DNA of 64,000 nucleotides from Aureibaculum marinum. GTDB taxonomy: Bacteria > Bacteroidota > Bacteroidia > Flavobacteriales > Flavobacteriaceae. The translations under genes and the position numbers were made by a program. Under the pieces are notes generated by a model. That model was not told where the DNA came from. It worked only from the letters and a program-made list of their open reading frames with translations, and searched no databases. The DNA lies in NCBI RefSeq assembly GCF_003813905.1, contig NZ_RPFJ01000008.1, positions 48,275 to 112,274 on the forward strand, read 5' to 3'. Below are positions 7,909 through 15,648 of the stretch, piece by piece (positions within the stretch are counted from its first letter, which is position 1; every line of letters starts with the position of its first letter).

Positions 7909-8362
7909 ACCATTTATTTTTAATGTGTTTAAGATTATGATTATAGTGTTTGCAAAATTCCATGTATTTGTTAGCTATTGAAATTTTTAATAACCGAAAT
8001 GTTGAATAAATAGGATGAAATGTAAAAAAATTAATTGAGGTATTAAAATTACCTTTAGAGAACATTTATTATTATATGTCTAAGGAATAGGCATTTGTTT
8101 GAATCATTTTCGCTCCTCTTGTTTTAGATAAATTGAAGTATGTGATTAAAAAACCGTAAAGTTGATGAAACGGAAGTCTCTTCAACTTTACGGTTTATAA
8201 ACTATTTAAGAAATGTTAACTAGGCTTCTCCTCTAGCGGGATAATCTAATAATGTTTTTATATTTTTATCTGTTTTTAAATTTTTTACACTTTACTTTAT
8301 AATCTAATTTTTAATGCTATCATCATTAAAAATAAATGTTCGTGATTAGTATAAGTAAAATT
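7909..8362. other. Intergenic region
   Basis: This 454-base gap contains the terminator of the aldo/keto reductase operon (8151-8196) and presumably the promoter of the serine hydrolase gene. I found no match to the -7 consensus on the minus strand and no credible small gene. Confidence 0.4.
8151..8196 (-). terminator. Terminator of the detoxification operon
   Basis: AAACCGTAAAGTTGATGA (8151-8168) pairs with TCTTCAACTTTACGGTTT (8179-8196) at 17 of 18 positions with a 10-base loop. Read on the minus strand the hairpin is followed by a T run (plus-strand A run at 8148-8153). Confidence 0.75.
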
Positions 8363-9307
8363 TTACTTATTAGCTATTGCTAATATTTCTAAATCTTCTG
8401 CGTCTAAATTTAGTTTTGGAGCATCAAATAATGTTTGTAATTGACTTTGACTAGTCGCACTAACAATTGGTGCGGCAATGTGCGGTTGTGCCATTAACCA
8501 AGCCAGTGAGACCGTTGCTGGTGTTGTGTTGTATTTTTCTGAAATGATATCTAAAGCATTAATAATTCTCAACCCTTTTGCGTTTAAATATTGCTTTACA
8601 CTATTGCCGCGAACACTTTTATTTAAATCATCTTCAGTACGGTATTTGCCCGTTAAAAATCCGCTGGCCAAAGAAAAATATGTCATAACACTTAAGCTAT
8701 ATTCTTCAACAATATTGGCATATTTAGTCTCATAATCATCTCGCTCTAACAAGTTATAATGCGGTTGCAAAGCCACATATTTTGGAAGGTTATTTTCTTT
8801 AGAAACTTTAAAAGACTCTATTAATCTTTCAGGCGATATGTTTGATGCTGCGATATAGCGAACTTTACCGGCTTTAATGATTTCATCATAAGCGGATAAG
8901 GTTTCTTCTACAGGTGTAATATCATCATCAAAATGGGTGTAATATAAATCTATATGGTCGGTTTGAAGACGTTGTAGTGACTCGTCTACTGATTTTAAAA
9001 TATGTTTTTTACTAATATCTTTTGGATGTTCTTTGGTTTCAGAACCTACCTTGGTTGCTAGTACAATCTGATCTCTGTTACCTCTAGCCTTTATCCATTT
9101 ACCAATAATGGTTTCCGATTGTCCACCAACACCATTGACCCACCAGCTGTAGGTATCTGCAGTATCAATAAAATTGAAACCAGCTTCTACAAAAGCATCT
9201 AAGATTTCAAAAGATTGTTTTTCATCTAATGTCCAACCAAATACATTTCCTCCAAAATTAATACGAGAAACTTCTAAATCAGTATGACTTATATTTATTT
9301 TTTCCAT
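8363..9307 (-). CDS. Aldo/keto reductase
   Basis: The 314-residue protein has the AKR catalytic set: Asp and Tyr in FIDTADTYSWW (about residues 46-56), Lys in LATKVGSE (about 85) and His in YYTHFDDD (about 123). It would reduce aldehydes or ketones with NADPH in the cytoplasm. It is the last gene of the minus-strand set below the HxlR regulator, starting 33 bases after the ABM monooxygenase stop, and is followed by the hairpin at 8151-8196. The physiological substrate is unknown; the neighbours suggest reactive carbonyls. Confidence 0.85.
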   Translation of the reverse strand: MEKINISHTDLEVSRINFGGNVFGWTLDEKQSFEILDAFVEAGFNFIDTADTYSWWVNGVGGQSETIIGKWIKARGNRDQIVLATKVGSETKEHPKDISKKHILKSVDESLQRLQTDHIDLYYTHFDDDITPVEETLSAYDEIIKAGKVRYIAASNISPERLIESFKVSKENNLPKYVALQPHYNLLERDDYETKYANIVEEYSLSVMTYFSLASGFLTGKYRTEDDLNKSVRGNSVKQYLNAKGLRIINALDIISEKYNTTPATVSLAWLMAQPHIAAPIVSATSQSQLQTLFDAPKLNLDAEDLEILAIANK

Positions 9308-9340
9308 TATTTTAATTTTTTATTTAAGCTTTCTTTGTAA

Positions 9341-9640
9341 TTAGATTACCATCTCTGTCATTTTATGAACTACAAATTCTTTTAACTTCCCTTCGGAAGC
9401 TTTTTTAAATTGCATATAATGTTTGCTCTGACTGTGTTTTTTTAATGCTTCAGTATTTGTCCATTGTTCAAATACAAAAAATTCATTAGGATTGTCGTTA
9501 TCAGTGTGAAGTATATAATCTATATTACCTTCTTCAGTTTTACTTTTACTTACCAATTGTTTAAGTTCTGATAGCATAGAGGTTTTATCAGTTTCATTAA
9601 CCTCAATTTTAGCTACTACAGTTAAATATGATTTCTTCAT
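9341..9640 (-). CDS. Antibiotic biosynthesis monooxygenase (ABM) domain protein
   Basis: This 99-residue single-domain protein has the ABM ferredoxin-like fold pattern: TVVAKIEVNE at the start, a central EGNIDYILHTDNDNPNEFFV and EQWTNTEALKKHSQSKHY. The family includes quinol monooxygenases (YgiN type) that act on quinols without a metal or flavin. Its place in a set with quinone-reductase-like and nitroreductase-like proteins fits that role. It is cotranscribed with the aldo/keto reductase downstream. Confidence 0.8.
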   Translation of the reverse strand: MKKSYLTVVAKIEVNETDKTSMLSELKQLVSKSKTEEGNIDYILHTDNDNPNEFFVFEQWTNTEALKKHSQSKHYMQFKKASEGKLKEFVVHKMTEMVI

Positions 9641-9959
9641 TTTAAATTGAAAATTTAATTAGTTATGGTAAAATTACCATTACTATGTGTATGTGGTGGA
9701 GAAGAAAATGCTTTTTTTGAATTTTATTAAAAATCCTGCTGGTTCGTTTTAGGTACGATCACCTCACAGGTTTCCTGCCGCTGAACTTTTATCTCCACGT
9801 AAGGGATTTAACCAACCCCATTCCACTTGGTATGCAGTTACCAACTCGTTTTGGTACTTTTTGGATCCGTTGTCTGTCTGAGTATTTGCAAAAGTACCTG
9901 CTATTATTACTTATGTTAAAAAAATATTTTTTTCATTTTTACTATCTAGTCAATTGTAC
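9641..9959. other. Intergenic region with GC-rich structured block
   Basis: This 319-base gap lies inside an otherwise tightly spaced operon. It is dominated by the structured block at 9741-9900, which is clearly richer in G and C than the surrounding DNA. The rest is AT-rich and featureless. Confidence 0.5.
9741..9900 (-). ncRNA. Candidate structured RNA, unidentified class
   Basis: Several helices can be drawn. GGTACTTTT (9853-9861) pairs with AAAAGTACC (9890-9898); TTGGTA (9827-9832) with TACCAA (9839-9844); CAGG (9767-9770) with CCTG (9774-9777). AGGTAC (9751-9756) can instead pair with GTACCT (9894-9899), enclosing the whole block. The first and last options compete for the same strand, as in riboswitches. 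On the minus strand it lies upstream of the ABM/aldo-keto reductase pair, ending about 100 bases before that start codon. Both strands have open frames here (about 48 and 75 codons) without a start codon, so a decayed coding fragment is not excluded. I could not match it to a known riboswitch. Confidence 0.4.
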
Positions 9960-10967
9960 CTAAAATCCTTCTAGAACAATTTTACCTTTAGCTTTTCCTG
10001 TTTCTAAAAATGCATGTGCTTTTCTAAGATTTTTAGCATTTATTGTTCCGAAGTTTTCGCCTAAAGTGGTTCTAATTGTTCCATTGTCTATTAATTCAGA
10101 CACTTTGTTTAAAATGTTATGTTGCTCTATCATATCATCAGTCTCAAACATAGAACGTGTAAACATTAACTCAATGTGCGTAGAAACTGCTTTTCCTTTA
10201 AAAGGCATTACGTTTAACGATTTAGGGTCGTCGATAAATCCGAATTTACCTTGTGGTTTTATTAGTTTTGCAATTTCATCCACGTGATGTTCTGTGGCAT
10301 TTAAACTCACTACATATTCAGGAGCTGGTAAGTTGTATTTTTCAAACTCTTCGCTTAATTTATTTCTGTGGTTGATAACCGTATCTGCACCTAATTCTTT
10401 TAACCAATCGGTAGTTTCTTTGCGAGAAGCAGTACCAATAATATTTAATTTTGTTAGCTTTTTAGCCAATTGCACCATAATAGACCCCACACCTCCAGCA
10501 GCACCGATGACCAAAATGGATTTGTTGGCATCATCTTTTGACACTTGCAACCTATCAAACAACATTTCGTAGGCTGTAAGGGTTGTTAAGGGTAAAGCCG
10601 CAGCCTCGGCGTAGGATAAACTTTGAGGTTTTTTGCCTACAATACGTTCGTCAACAATTTGATATTGAGCATAACTTCCTTGACGGGTAAAATCACCTGC
10701 ATACCAAACTTTATCACCTATATTAAAAAGAGTAACATCTTCGCCCACTTGCTTTACAATTCCAGTAGCGTCCCAACCAATTACTTTCCAATTATTACCT
10801 TCTACTGGCATATTGGCTCGTACTTTATAGTCTGCGGGATTAACAGAAATGGCTTTAATTTCAACTAAAATGTCCCTTCCTGTTGCTTTTGGCGTGTCTA
10901 ATTCTATATCTTGAAGAGAATTTACATTAGCAATTGGTAAATTCTCTTTGTATCCTATTGCTTTCAT
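9960..10967 (-). CDS. Zinc-type alcohol dehydrogenase-like / quinone oxidoreductase (MDR family)
   Basis: The 335-residue protein has the medium-chain dehydrogenase layout: a GroES-like N-terminal half (DILVEIKAISVNPADYK, GWDATGIV) and a nucleotide-binding half with GAAGGVGSIMVQLAKKL (about residues 155-171). The zinc ligands of true alcohol dehydrogenases are absent, as in zeta-crystallin-type quinone reductases. It would reduce quinones or enones with NADPH. It follows the nitroreductase gene by 21 bases, so both share the promoter at 11681-11711. Confidence 0.8.
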   Translation of the reverse strand: MKAIGYKENLPIANVNSLQDIELDTPKATGRDILVEIKAISVNPADYKVRANMPVEGNNWKVIGWDATGIVKQVGEDVTLFNIGDKVWYAGDFTRQGSYAQYQIVDERIVGKKPQSLSYAEAAALPLTTLTAYEMLFDRLQVSKDDANKSILVIGAAGGVGSIMVQLAKKLTKLNIIGTASRKETTDWLKELGADTVINHRNKLSEEFEKYNLPAPEYVVSLNATEHHVDEIAKLIKPQGKFGFIDDPKSLNVMPFKGKAVSTHIELMFTRSMFETDDMIEQHNILNKVSELIDNGTIRTTLGENFGTINAKNLRKAHAFLETGKAKGKIVLEGF

Positions 10968-10988
10968 TTGGTTTAAAAGTTTTTGAAA

Positions 10989-11648
10989 TTATATTACAGT
11001 GAAAATTTCGCTTTCAGGTAATCTAGATTTTGGTGTTTTATCTGTAGAATTAAAATCGGACTCTGCTCTATATCCTAAAGAAACAGCTACTAAAGAAGTA
11101 TATCCTTTTTCTCTTAATCCAAATTCTTCATCTAAAGCTTTCACATCTATACCTTCCATTGGTGTTGCGTCAATACCTAAACTTGCAACTCCTAATAAAA
11201 AGTTTCCAATGTTAAGATATACTTGCTTTTCCATCCAGTGTTGTAAATCTTTTAAGTCGTATTTGTGAATACCAGTAAAAGCTTTAACAGCACCTAAAAA
11301 TCCGTTTTTAATATCTTCACTAGGGAACCTTCCACTTTTATCTTCCGTATCTGCAATATGCTGGTAGTATGTATCATCTGCATCTGTTTTTGCACAAAAT
11401 AATACAACAGCTGAAGCATTAGTTACTTTTGGCTCGTTAAAACTATAAAAGCCTTGTGTTCCTTTTGCAATTCTAGCTTTACCTTCGGTAGTTTCGGCAA
11501 CTATAAAATGCCAAGGTTGTAAATTTACACTAGAAGGACTCATTCTCAATAAATTTTTGATTTCCTTCATATCCGAATCGGATAATTTTTTACTAGGGTC
11601 AAATTCTTTTGTGGTGTATCTCCAGTTTAAAGTTTCTTGTAATTTCAT
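10989..11648 (-). CDS. NAD(P)H-dependent nitroreductase family protein (NfsB-like)
   Basis: The 219-residue flavoprotein of the nitroreductase superfamily shows the N-terminal WRYTTKEFDPSKKLSDSD and the FMN-binding stretch MSPSSVNLQPWHFIVAE (about residues 35-51). Near the end, LGIDATPMEGID is typical of NfsB-type enzymes. It would reduce nitro compounds or quinones by two electrons using FMN. First gene of the minus-strand detoxification set, divergent from the HxlR regulator at 12087. Confidence 0.85.
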   Translation of the reverse strand: MKLQETLNWRYTTKEFDPSKKLSDSDMKEIKNLLRMSPSSVNLQPWHFIVAETTEGKARIAKGTQGFYSFNEPKVTNASAVVLFCAKTDADDTYYQHIADTEDKSGRFPSEDIKNGFLGAVKAFTGIHKYDLKDLQHWMEKQVYLNIGNFLLGVASLGIDATPMEGIDVKALDEEFGLREKGYTSLVAVSLGYRAESDFNSTDKTPKSRLPESEIFTVI

Positions 11649-11680
11649 TATATATTATATTACTATCATTTTTATAGTGG

Positions 11681-11711
11681 CAAAAGTATATATAGTATTT
11701 TAATCTCACAA
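11681..11711 (-). promoter_or_regulatory. Promoter of the nitroreductase operon
   Basis: On the minus strand, TTG (11711-11709) is followed after 20 bases by TACTTTTG (11688-11681), the Bacteroidota -33/-7 arrangement. The start codon is 33 bases further on. Confidence 0.55.
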
Positions 11712-11734
11712 TAACGGTCAAAAAGTATAGTGAG
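11705..11734. promoter_or_regulatory. Candidate HxlR operator
   Basis: CTCACAATA (11705-11713) and TATAGTGAG (11726-11734) form an inverted repeat with 8 of 9 matches and a 12-base spacer. It overlaps the -33 element of the nitroreductase promoter, so a bound regulator would block transcription. HxlR dimers bind such dyads in general; the actual binder is inferred. Confidence 0.45.
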
Positions 11735-12086
11735 TTAAAATGATGTAATATATTTAATAACAGTTGTTTATTTTGTTGTTTTATGTAAAAAAGTTAAGAC
11801 TTGTACTAGTTTAAGATAAATTAGACTAGACCATATTTGTATTTCGGAAATTAATTAAATTTAAAATTATAGAATGCTTCGAGTAATTATAGACGTAAAA
11901 AGTAAAATGGAATAGTTTATAATATTTGATATATTACTTTTAACCATTCTATTTTATAATTGTATTACATTAAAATATTACTCACAATTTAATTTTTTTA
12001 TTTATATTTTTGTATATAAATATTTATGTTGCTATCTAAATGTAGATATTATAGTGTGATGCTTTTGTTATGATTAATAAAAAGTT

Positions 12087-12455
12087 ATGGAAATAGAACA
12101 TAAAAAAAGATTAATAAAATACAATGACAAATTGTTTTCTTGTACAACAAGTATTGCAATGGAGTTAATTGGAGGAAAATGGAAAAGTGTTATTTTAATC
12201 TATCTTATTGATGGTAAGAAACGTTATAATGAATTGTATAAATTAATTTCAACCATTACCGAGAGAACTTTAAGTTTACAGCTTAAGCAATTAGAGAAAG
12301 ATGGTTTAATTACGCGTAAAGTATATACTAAAAAACCACCCTTAAAAGTTGAATACGAATTAACACCTTTTGGAAAAACTTTGGCTCCTGTATTAACTTC
12401 AATTGCAAATTGGGGAAAAATTGTTGCAGATAAAAAAGGTGAAATTATAGAGTAG
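12087..12455 (+). CDS. HxlR-family transcriptional regulator
   Basis: The 122-residue winged-helix protein has the family core: CTTSIAMELIGGKWKSVIL (residues 19-37), RYNELYKLISTITERTLSLQ and LEKDGLITRKVY, ending with the usual LTPFGKTLAPVL. C19 sits just before the first helix, where the redox-sensing HxlR members (HypR, YodB, QsrR types) keep a reactive cysteine. That, and the divergent nitroreductase, quinone reductase, ABM and aldo/keto reductase genes, suggests a sensor of quinones, aldehydes or hypochlorite. The ligand is not shown by the sequence. Confidence 0.85.
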   Translation: MEIEHKKRLIKYNDKLFSCTTSIAMELIGGKWKSVILIYLIDGKKRYNELYKLISTITERTLSLQLKQLEKDGLITRKVYTKKPPLKVEYELTPFGKTLAPVLTSIANWGKIVADKKGEIIE

Positions 12456-12613
12456 GTATTTATTGTTTTAACTGTTTTCTTTAATACTATTATTCTTGTT
12501 AGCGATGAGTGATTTTAATACTGGTCAGCTAATAAAAGTTTTAATAAATTCTATGTTAACAATAGAATTACACTTAATTTTACAATTATTTTATAACCAA
12601 ACATTTTTTATCC

Positions 12614-13042
12614 ATGAAAACAAAAATAGCCCTACTATTAATTTTAAGTCTGCTCATTCAATCATGTAAAAATGAATCAAAAGAAAGTACAACAGAAAAA
12701 ACACGTATGGAACGTGTAATTGCTGTTCATGATGAATTAATGCCTAAAATGAACGATATTGGTAAGTTAACTACTGCTTTAGAAGCCAAAATAGATAGTA
12801 CTGAAACTGGGCAAACTTATAAAGTAGCCAAGGATAGTCTTGTTGCAGCCTATGATTTTATGATGGACTGGATGAAAGGTTTTGGTGATAAATTTGATTC
12901 GGAAGAAATATTAGAAGGTAAAGCTCTTAGTGCAGAAAAAGAAGCGTTACTTATTGAAGAAGAAGAGAGAGTAAATAAGATGAAAAAAATGATGTTAGGT
13001 AGTATTGCTAATGCAGAAGCTTTATTGTCAGAAGATAAATAG
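12614..13042 (+). CDS. Small lipoprotein, helical, function unknown
   Basis: The 142-residue protein has an SPII signal peptide (MKTKIALLLILSLLIQSC), so it would be lipid-anchored at the cell envelope. The mature part is charged and almost wholly helical (HDELMPKMNDIGKLTTALEAK, EALLIEEEERVNKMKKMM). Similar proteins in Flavobacteriia have been named after viral A-type inclusion proteins because of their coiled-coil content, but no function is known. It stands alone; a long hairpin follows at 13075-13134. Confidence 0.7.
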   Translation: MKTKIALLLILSLLIQSCKNESKESTTEKTRMERVIAVHDELMPKMNDIGKLTTALEAKIDSTETGQTYKVAKDSLVAAYDFMMDWMKGFGDKFDSEEILEGKALSAEKEALLIEEEERVNKMKKMMLGSIANAEALLSEDK

Positions 13043-13416
13043 TTTTCCCCTAGAGTTTATTAGTTATACCTATATTAAAGCTGTTTTATTTTAGAATTAG
13101 ACTAGTTAATTATTCTAAAATAAAACAGCTTTAAAGTTTGAATTTTATAAAACCCTATCATTTTTTATTTGCTTCTTTTATATCTTCTTTAATTCAATGA
13201 GGCAGTTTTTGTAACAATAAAAGAAGATACATATCCATTCTATAATGTCCTTAAAATTTTATGCCAATTAAGACCTGAATTGGTTAGTTTTGTAGTGCTA
13301 AAACCATAAATTAAGTATTTATTTAAACATTTAAGTAAATAAATATAACCTTTTAATTTTTAGTAAAGTAAACTGTTGTTAAGTGTTTGTAATTAATGTA
13401 AACTACTTTTACATTC
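13043..13416. other. Intergenic region with two hairpins
   Basis: Apart from the perfect 23-bp palindrome at 13075-13134 it contains a weaker inverted repeat, CTTCTTTTAT (13172-13181) with ATAAAAGAAG (13217-13226). I see no coding sequence. Confidence 0.4.
13075..13134. terminator. Very long perfect hairpin, probable bidirectional terminator
   Basis: The arms 13075-13097 and 13112-13134 are perfect inverted copies of 23 bases around a 14-base loop. It begins 33 bases after the lipoprotein stop. The base of the stem is TTAAAGC/GCTTTAA, without a long T run, so it may act as a terminator or as an RNA-processing hairpin. Its length is unusual compared with the other terminators here. Confidence 0.55.
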
Positions 13417-13677
13417 TTAACTTGTACATTTATTGTTTCTATTATCAAAGTTATTATTTTTTACTTTTTTAAGTTTGCGTAAATGGTGAACATGTATAAC
13501 ACAAAATATTGCCCCAGAAATTACTAATGGTCCTGATTCTAATAATATTCCATAAATAACATAGAAAAAACTAGAAATTAAATGCCAAAATCTAAAGCCA
13601 CTCATTTCTTTTTTGCTTACAGCATAAAAACCTGCTGCAATTGCAATATATCCTAAAGTTTCTGCTAAAATGTTCAT
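13417..13677 (-). CDS. Small membrane protein, YgjV-like
   Basis: The 86-residue protein has three hydrophobic segments (about residues 5-20, 28-46 and 49-64) and a basic C-terminal tail. The start LGYIAIAAGFYAVSKKE resembles YgjV-type inner-membrane proteins, whose role is unknown. Its ATG overlaps the stop of the MarR gene by 4 bases (ATGA), so the two are translationally coupled and the regulator probably controls its production. Confidence 0.6.
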   Translation of the reverse strand: MNILAETLGYIAIAAGFYAVSKKEMSGFRFWHLISSFFYVIYGILLESGPLVISGAIFCVIHVHHLRKLKKVKNNNFDNRNNKCTS

Positions 13678-14150
13678 TTTATTTTTAATAATACACGTTG
13701 TTTGTAATCTAATTCTTTTACTTTTAGTTCTATTTTACTCAATTCTTCTAATATATTTGGACTATCTTCGAATATTTCTTCAATAACTCTAATGCCGGCA
13801 TTCCAGTATACTTCATATTTTGGAATGTCTTGTAGTGCTTTTTGTGTTAATGACAATACTTGTTTTCGTTTGTCTTTGCTGTCTATTGCAGCAGTAATAT
13901 AACCTTCAGCTTTCATTTTATTCACTATTTTTACTACTGCTGGATGAGAAAATTGTAAGGTTTCTGACATTTCCGTTATTGTCATCTCTCCTTTTTCTTG
14001 TAACAATCTGAAAATTAAATTCCAATTTGGTTCTATAATCAATCCTTCAGCTCTGTATAAGTCTTTAGTGCTATATAATAAAACGTCACTTAGTCGTTTT
14101 AATCTGCTTGTTATGCCTTCGTATTTTATTTGATTTAGAAAATCTGTCAT
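13674..14150 (-). CDS. MarR-family transcriptional regulator
   Basis: The 158-residue winged-helix protein shows the MarR core in EKGEMTITEMSETLQFSHPA (about residues 52-71), followed by KIVNKMKAEGYITAAIDSKD with the wing KDKRKQVLSLT. It is coupled to the small membrane protein downstream. Two identical palindromes, GTAACTGGTTAC, flank its own -7 box, so it is almost certainly autoregulated. The effector is unknown. Confidence 0.85.
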   Translation of the reverse strand: MTDFLNQIKYEGITSRLKRLSDVLLYSTKDLYRAEGLIIEPNWNLIFRLLQEKGEMTITEMSETLQFSHPAVVKIVNKMKAEGYITAAIDSKDKRKQVLSLTQKALQDIPKYEVYWNAGIRVIEEIFEDSPNILEELSKIELKVKELDYKQRVLLKIK

Positions 14151-14157
14151 ATTTTAT

Positions 14158-14169
14158 GTAACTGGTTAC
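14158..14169. promoter_or_regulatory. MarR operator 1
   Basis: GTAACTGGTTAC is an inverted repeat (GTAAC/GTTAC, 2-base spacer) that lies between the -7 box and the MarR start codon at 14150. An identical copy lies 33 bases away at 14191-14202, so both sites would face nearly the same side of the helix. Confidence 0.75.
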
Positions 14170-14170
14170 G

Positions 14171-14178
14171 CAAATGTA
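14171..14178 (-). promoter_or_regulatory. Promoter -7 box of the MarR operon
   Basis: TACATTTG on the minus strand matches TAnnTTTG and lies between the two operator palindromes, so MarR binding would exclude RNA polymerase. Confidence 0.55.
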
Positions 14179-14190
14179 TAATATTTTTAT

Positions 14191-14202
14191 GTAACTGGTT
14201 AC
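14191..14202. promoter_or_regulatory. MarR operator 2
   Basis: This is the second exact copy of GTAACTGGTTAC, in the -20 to -33 zone of the MarR promoter. The identity also extends outwards: both copies sit in TTATGTAACTGGTTACG. Confidence 0.75.
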
Positions 14203-14376
14203 GTAGATTTGAAATTTTATTATAATATTTAGGCTTTATCTTGTATAAATCAAAAAATCAATAAGTTATATTCTTTAGCTTCGTTTATTAATGGATTGGT
14301 AAGTATTAGAATGTTTTAATAGTTCATGAGCTAAAAAAATAAATGATCTAACTTTAATTTAAAAATCTAAAAAAAG

Positions 14377-14384
14377 TACCTTTG
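14377..14384 (+). promoter_or_regulatory. Promoter -7 box of the outer-membrane protein gene
   Basis: TACCTTTG matches TAnnTTTG, 70 bases upstream of the ATG at 14455. No TTG is found at the usual upstream distance. Confidence 0.4.
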
Positions 14385-14454
14385 TAGTAGTTTGAAATTT
14401 GTAATAATAAAGCTATAATTTCAATCTTTTTAAAAACAATTAAAATTTAAAATT

Positions 14455-15318
14455 ATGAAACATTTAATAGCTGTAGCTTCAGCTTTAGTTGTAAGTTCAA
14501 TGTCTTATGCTCAATTACAGTTTTCAGTTAGTTCTGGATATGCCATTAGTAGTGCAGGAATGAAATTAGGGGAAACTGTTAATGCTTCTGAACGTGAAAA
14601 TGTATATGGAAGTTATGGTGAAGGTGCTAATATTCAAATAAGAGGAACGTATTTTTTTAATGAATCTCTTGGTGTCGATTTAGGATTAGGGTATTTGCAT
14701 GGAGTAGATTTTACCAAATCTGAAGTTAATTTACCTAATTTAAATGTAGATGCTGTGGCTAGAGCCCGAGCCTTTGGTGCTTCAACCTCTTTGGTTTATA
14801 AATTTAATGATGCTGTATACGGACGTATTGGAGCTTTAGTTAAAGTTGGTGGTAAAACTGAAGCTGTAGTGTATCAAAAGTCTATTTTTACTGAACAAGA
14901 AGCAACTGCTTTTGGTGTACCAGTAGGATCCTATTCTGAGACAAATTACAAAGAAGATTTTCATGGTCATTTTCCACTAGGTTTTGTGGCCGCTTTAGGA
15001 TATAAATATAATTTAACTGAGCATTTAGGTCTTTTTATTGAAGCTGAATATTATGGAATCAGTCTAAGAAGAAAAGATTCTGAAATTTCAGAATTTAATA
15101 CAAATATTGTTTTACCTGATGGTACTGTTGCAGTAGATGGTTTTTATTCATTAGATAATTTACCCGATGGATACGTGAAAGAGACTACTTATGTAGATAA
15201 CTTATCAAATACTAATACAGATACATCTAAAAAATTATCAGAGAAAGTACCTTATTCGTCTTTTGGAATTAATTTTGGTATTGTTTTCAATTTAAAGAGG
15301 AGAACTAAAAACAATTAA
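14455..15318 (+). CDS. Outer-membrane beta-barrel protein
   Basis: The 287-residue protein has a signal peptide (MKHLIAVASALVVSSMSYAQ) and alternating beta-strand patterns through the rest (IQIRGTYFFNESLGVDLGLGYL, FGASTSLVYKF, LGFVAALGYKYNLTEHLGLFIEAEYYG). It ends in a hydrophobic strand (FGINFGIVFNLK) typical of outer-membrane barrels. It probably forms an 8- to 10-strand barrel. There is no specific family call. It is monocistronic and followed by a terminator. Confidence 0.75.
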   Translation: MKHLIAVASALVVSSMSYAQLQFSVSSGYAISSAGMKLGETVNASERENVYGSYGEGANIQIRGTYFFNESLGVDLGLGYLHGVDFTKSEVNLPNLNVDAVARARAFGASTSLVYKFNDAVYGRIGALVKVGGKTEAVVYQKSIFTEQEATAFGVPVGSYSETNYKEDFHGHFPLGFVAALGYKYNLTEHLGLFIEAEYYGISLRRKDSEISEFNTNIVLPDGTVAVDGFYSLDNLPDGYVKETTYVDNLSNTNTDTSKKLSEKVPYSSFGINFGIVFNLKRRTKNN

Positions 15319-15648
15319 CCTTTTTTATATTATAAATTGATAATTTAGATAACATTTAAAACCTGTTGAAAATAAGATTTTTAATAGGTTTTTTTTGTTT
15401 GAATATGTGACTTTGCTCCTCTTTTCTAAGAATATATTTTATCTGTAAATGTCATTTAAGTTTATAAAATGCATTCATAGCTCTCTCCTACTTTAATCGA
15501 AATTTATAAACTAGATTTTATTACTAAAAAGAACTTTTTTTGAAAGTCTAATTTTGTAAAACTAAAGTTGCGTTTAGAAGACATTATTACTCACTAATGT
15601 TTAATTTTGCAAGTATTATTAAGTATAAACTTATTGCTATAGATTAAT
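15319..15648. other. Intergenic region
   Basis: It holds the barrel-gene terminator (15358-15396) and two possible -7 boxes for the FUSC gene, TAATTTTG at 15549-15556 and again at 15602-15609. Nothing else is recognisable. Confidence 0.4.
15358..15396 (+). terminator. Rho-independent terminator
   Basis: AAAACCT pairs with AGGTTTT, with additional pairing of AAAA and TTTT inside, and a run of T follows. It lies 40 bases after the stop of the outer-membrane protein gene. Confidence 0.7.

Larger units (their letters stand above)
11649..12086. other. Divergent regulatory region of the HxlR cluster
   Basis: The 438-base gap contains the minus-strand promoter (11681-11711), an inverted repeat (11705-11734) and, for the HxlR gene, a possible -7 box TATTTTTG at 12005-12012. 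A weaker pair of AAAAGTAA/TTACTTTT half-sites flanks the stretch around 11898-11945. There is no credible small gene. Confidence 0.45.

Noticed and set aside
9741..9900. A protein fragment encoded in the GC-rich block (open frames on both strands, about 48 and 75 codons)
   Set aside because: Neither frame has a start codon or a recognisable domain, and both strands being open at once argues against coding. Kept only as an alternative to a structured RNA.
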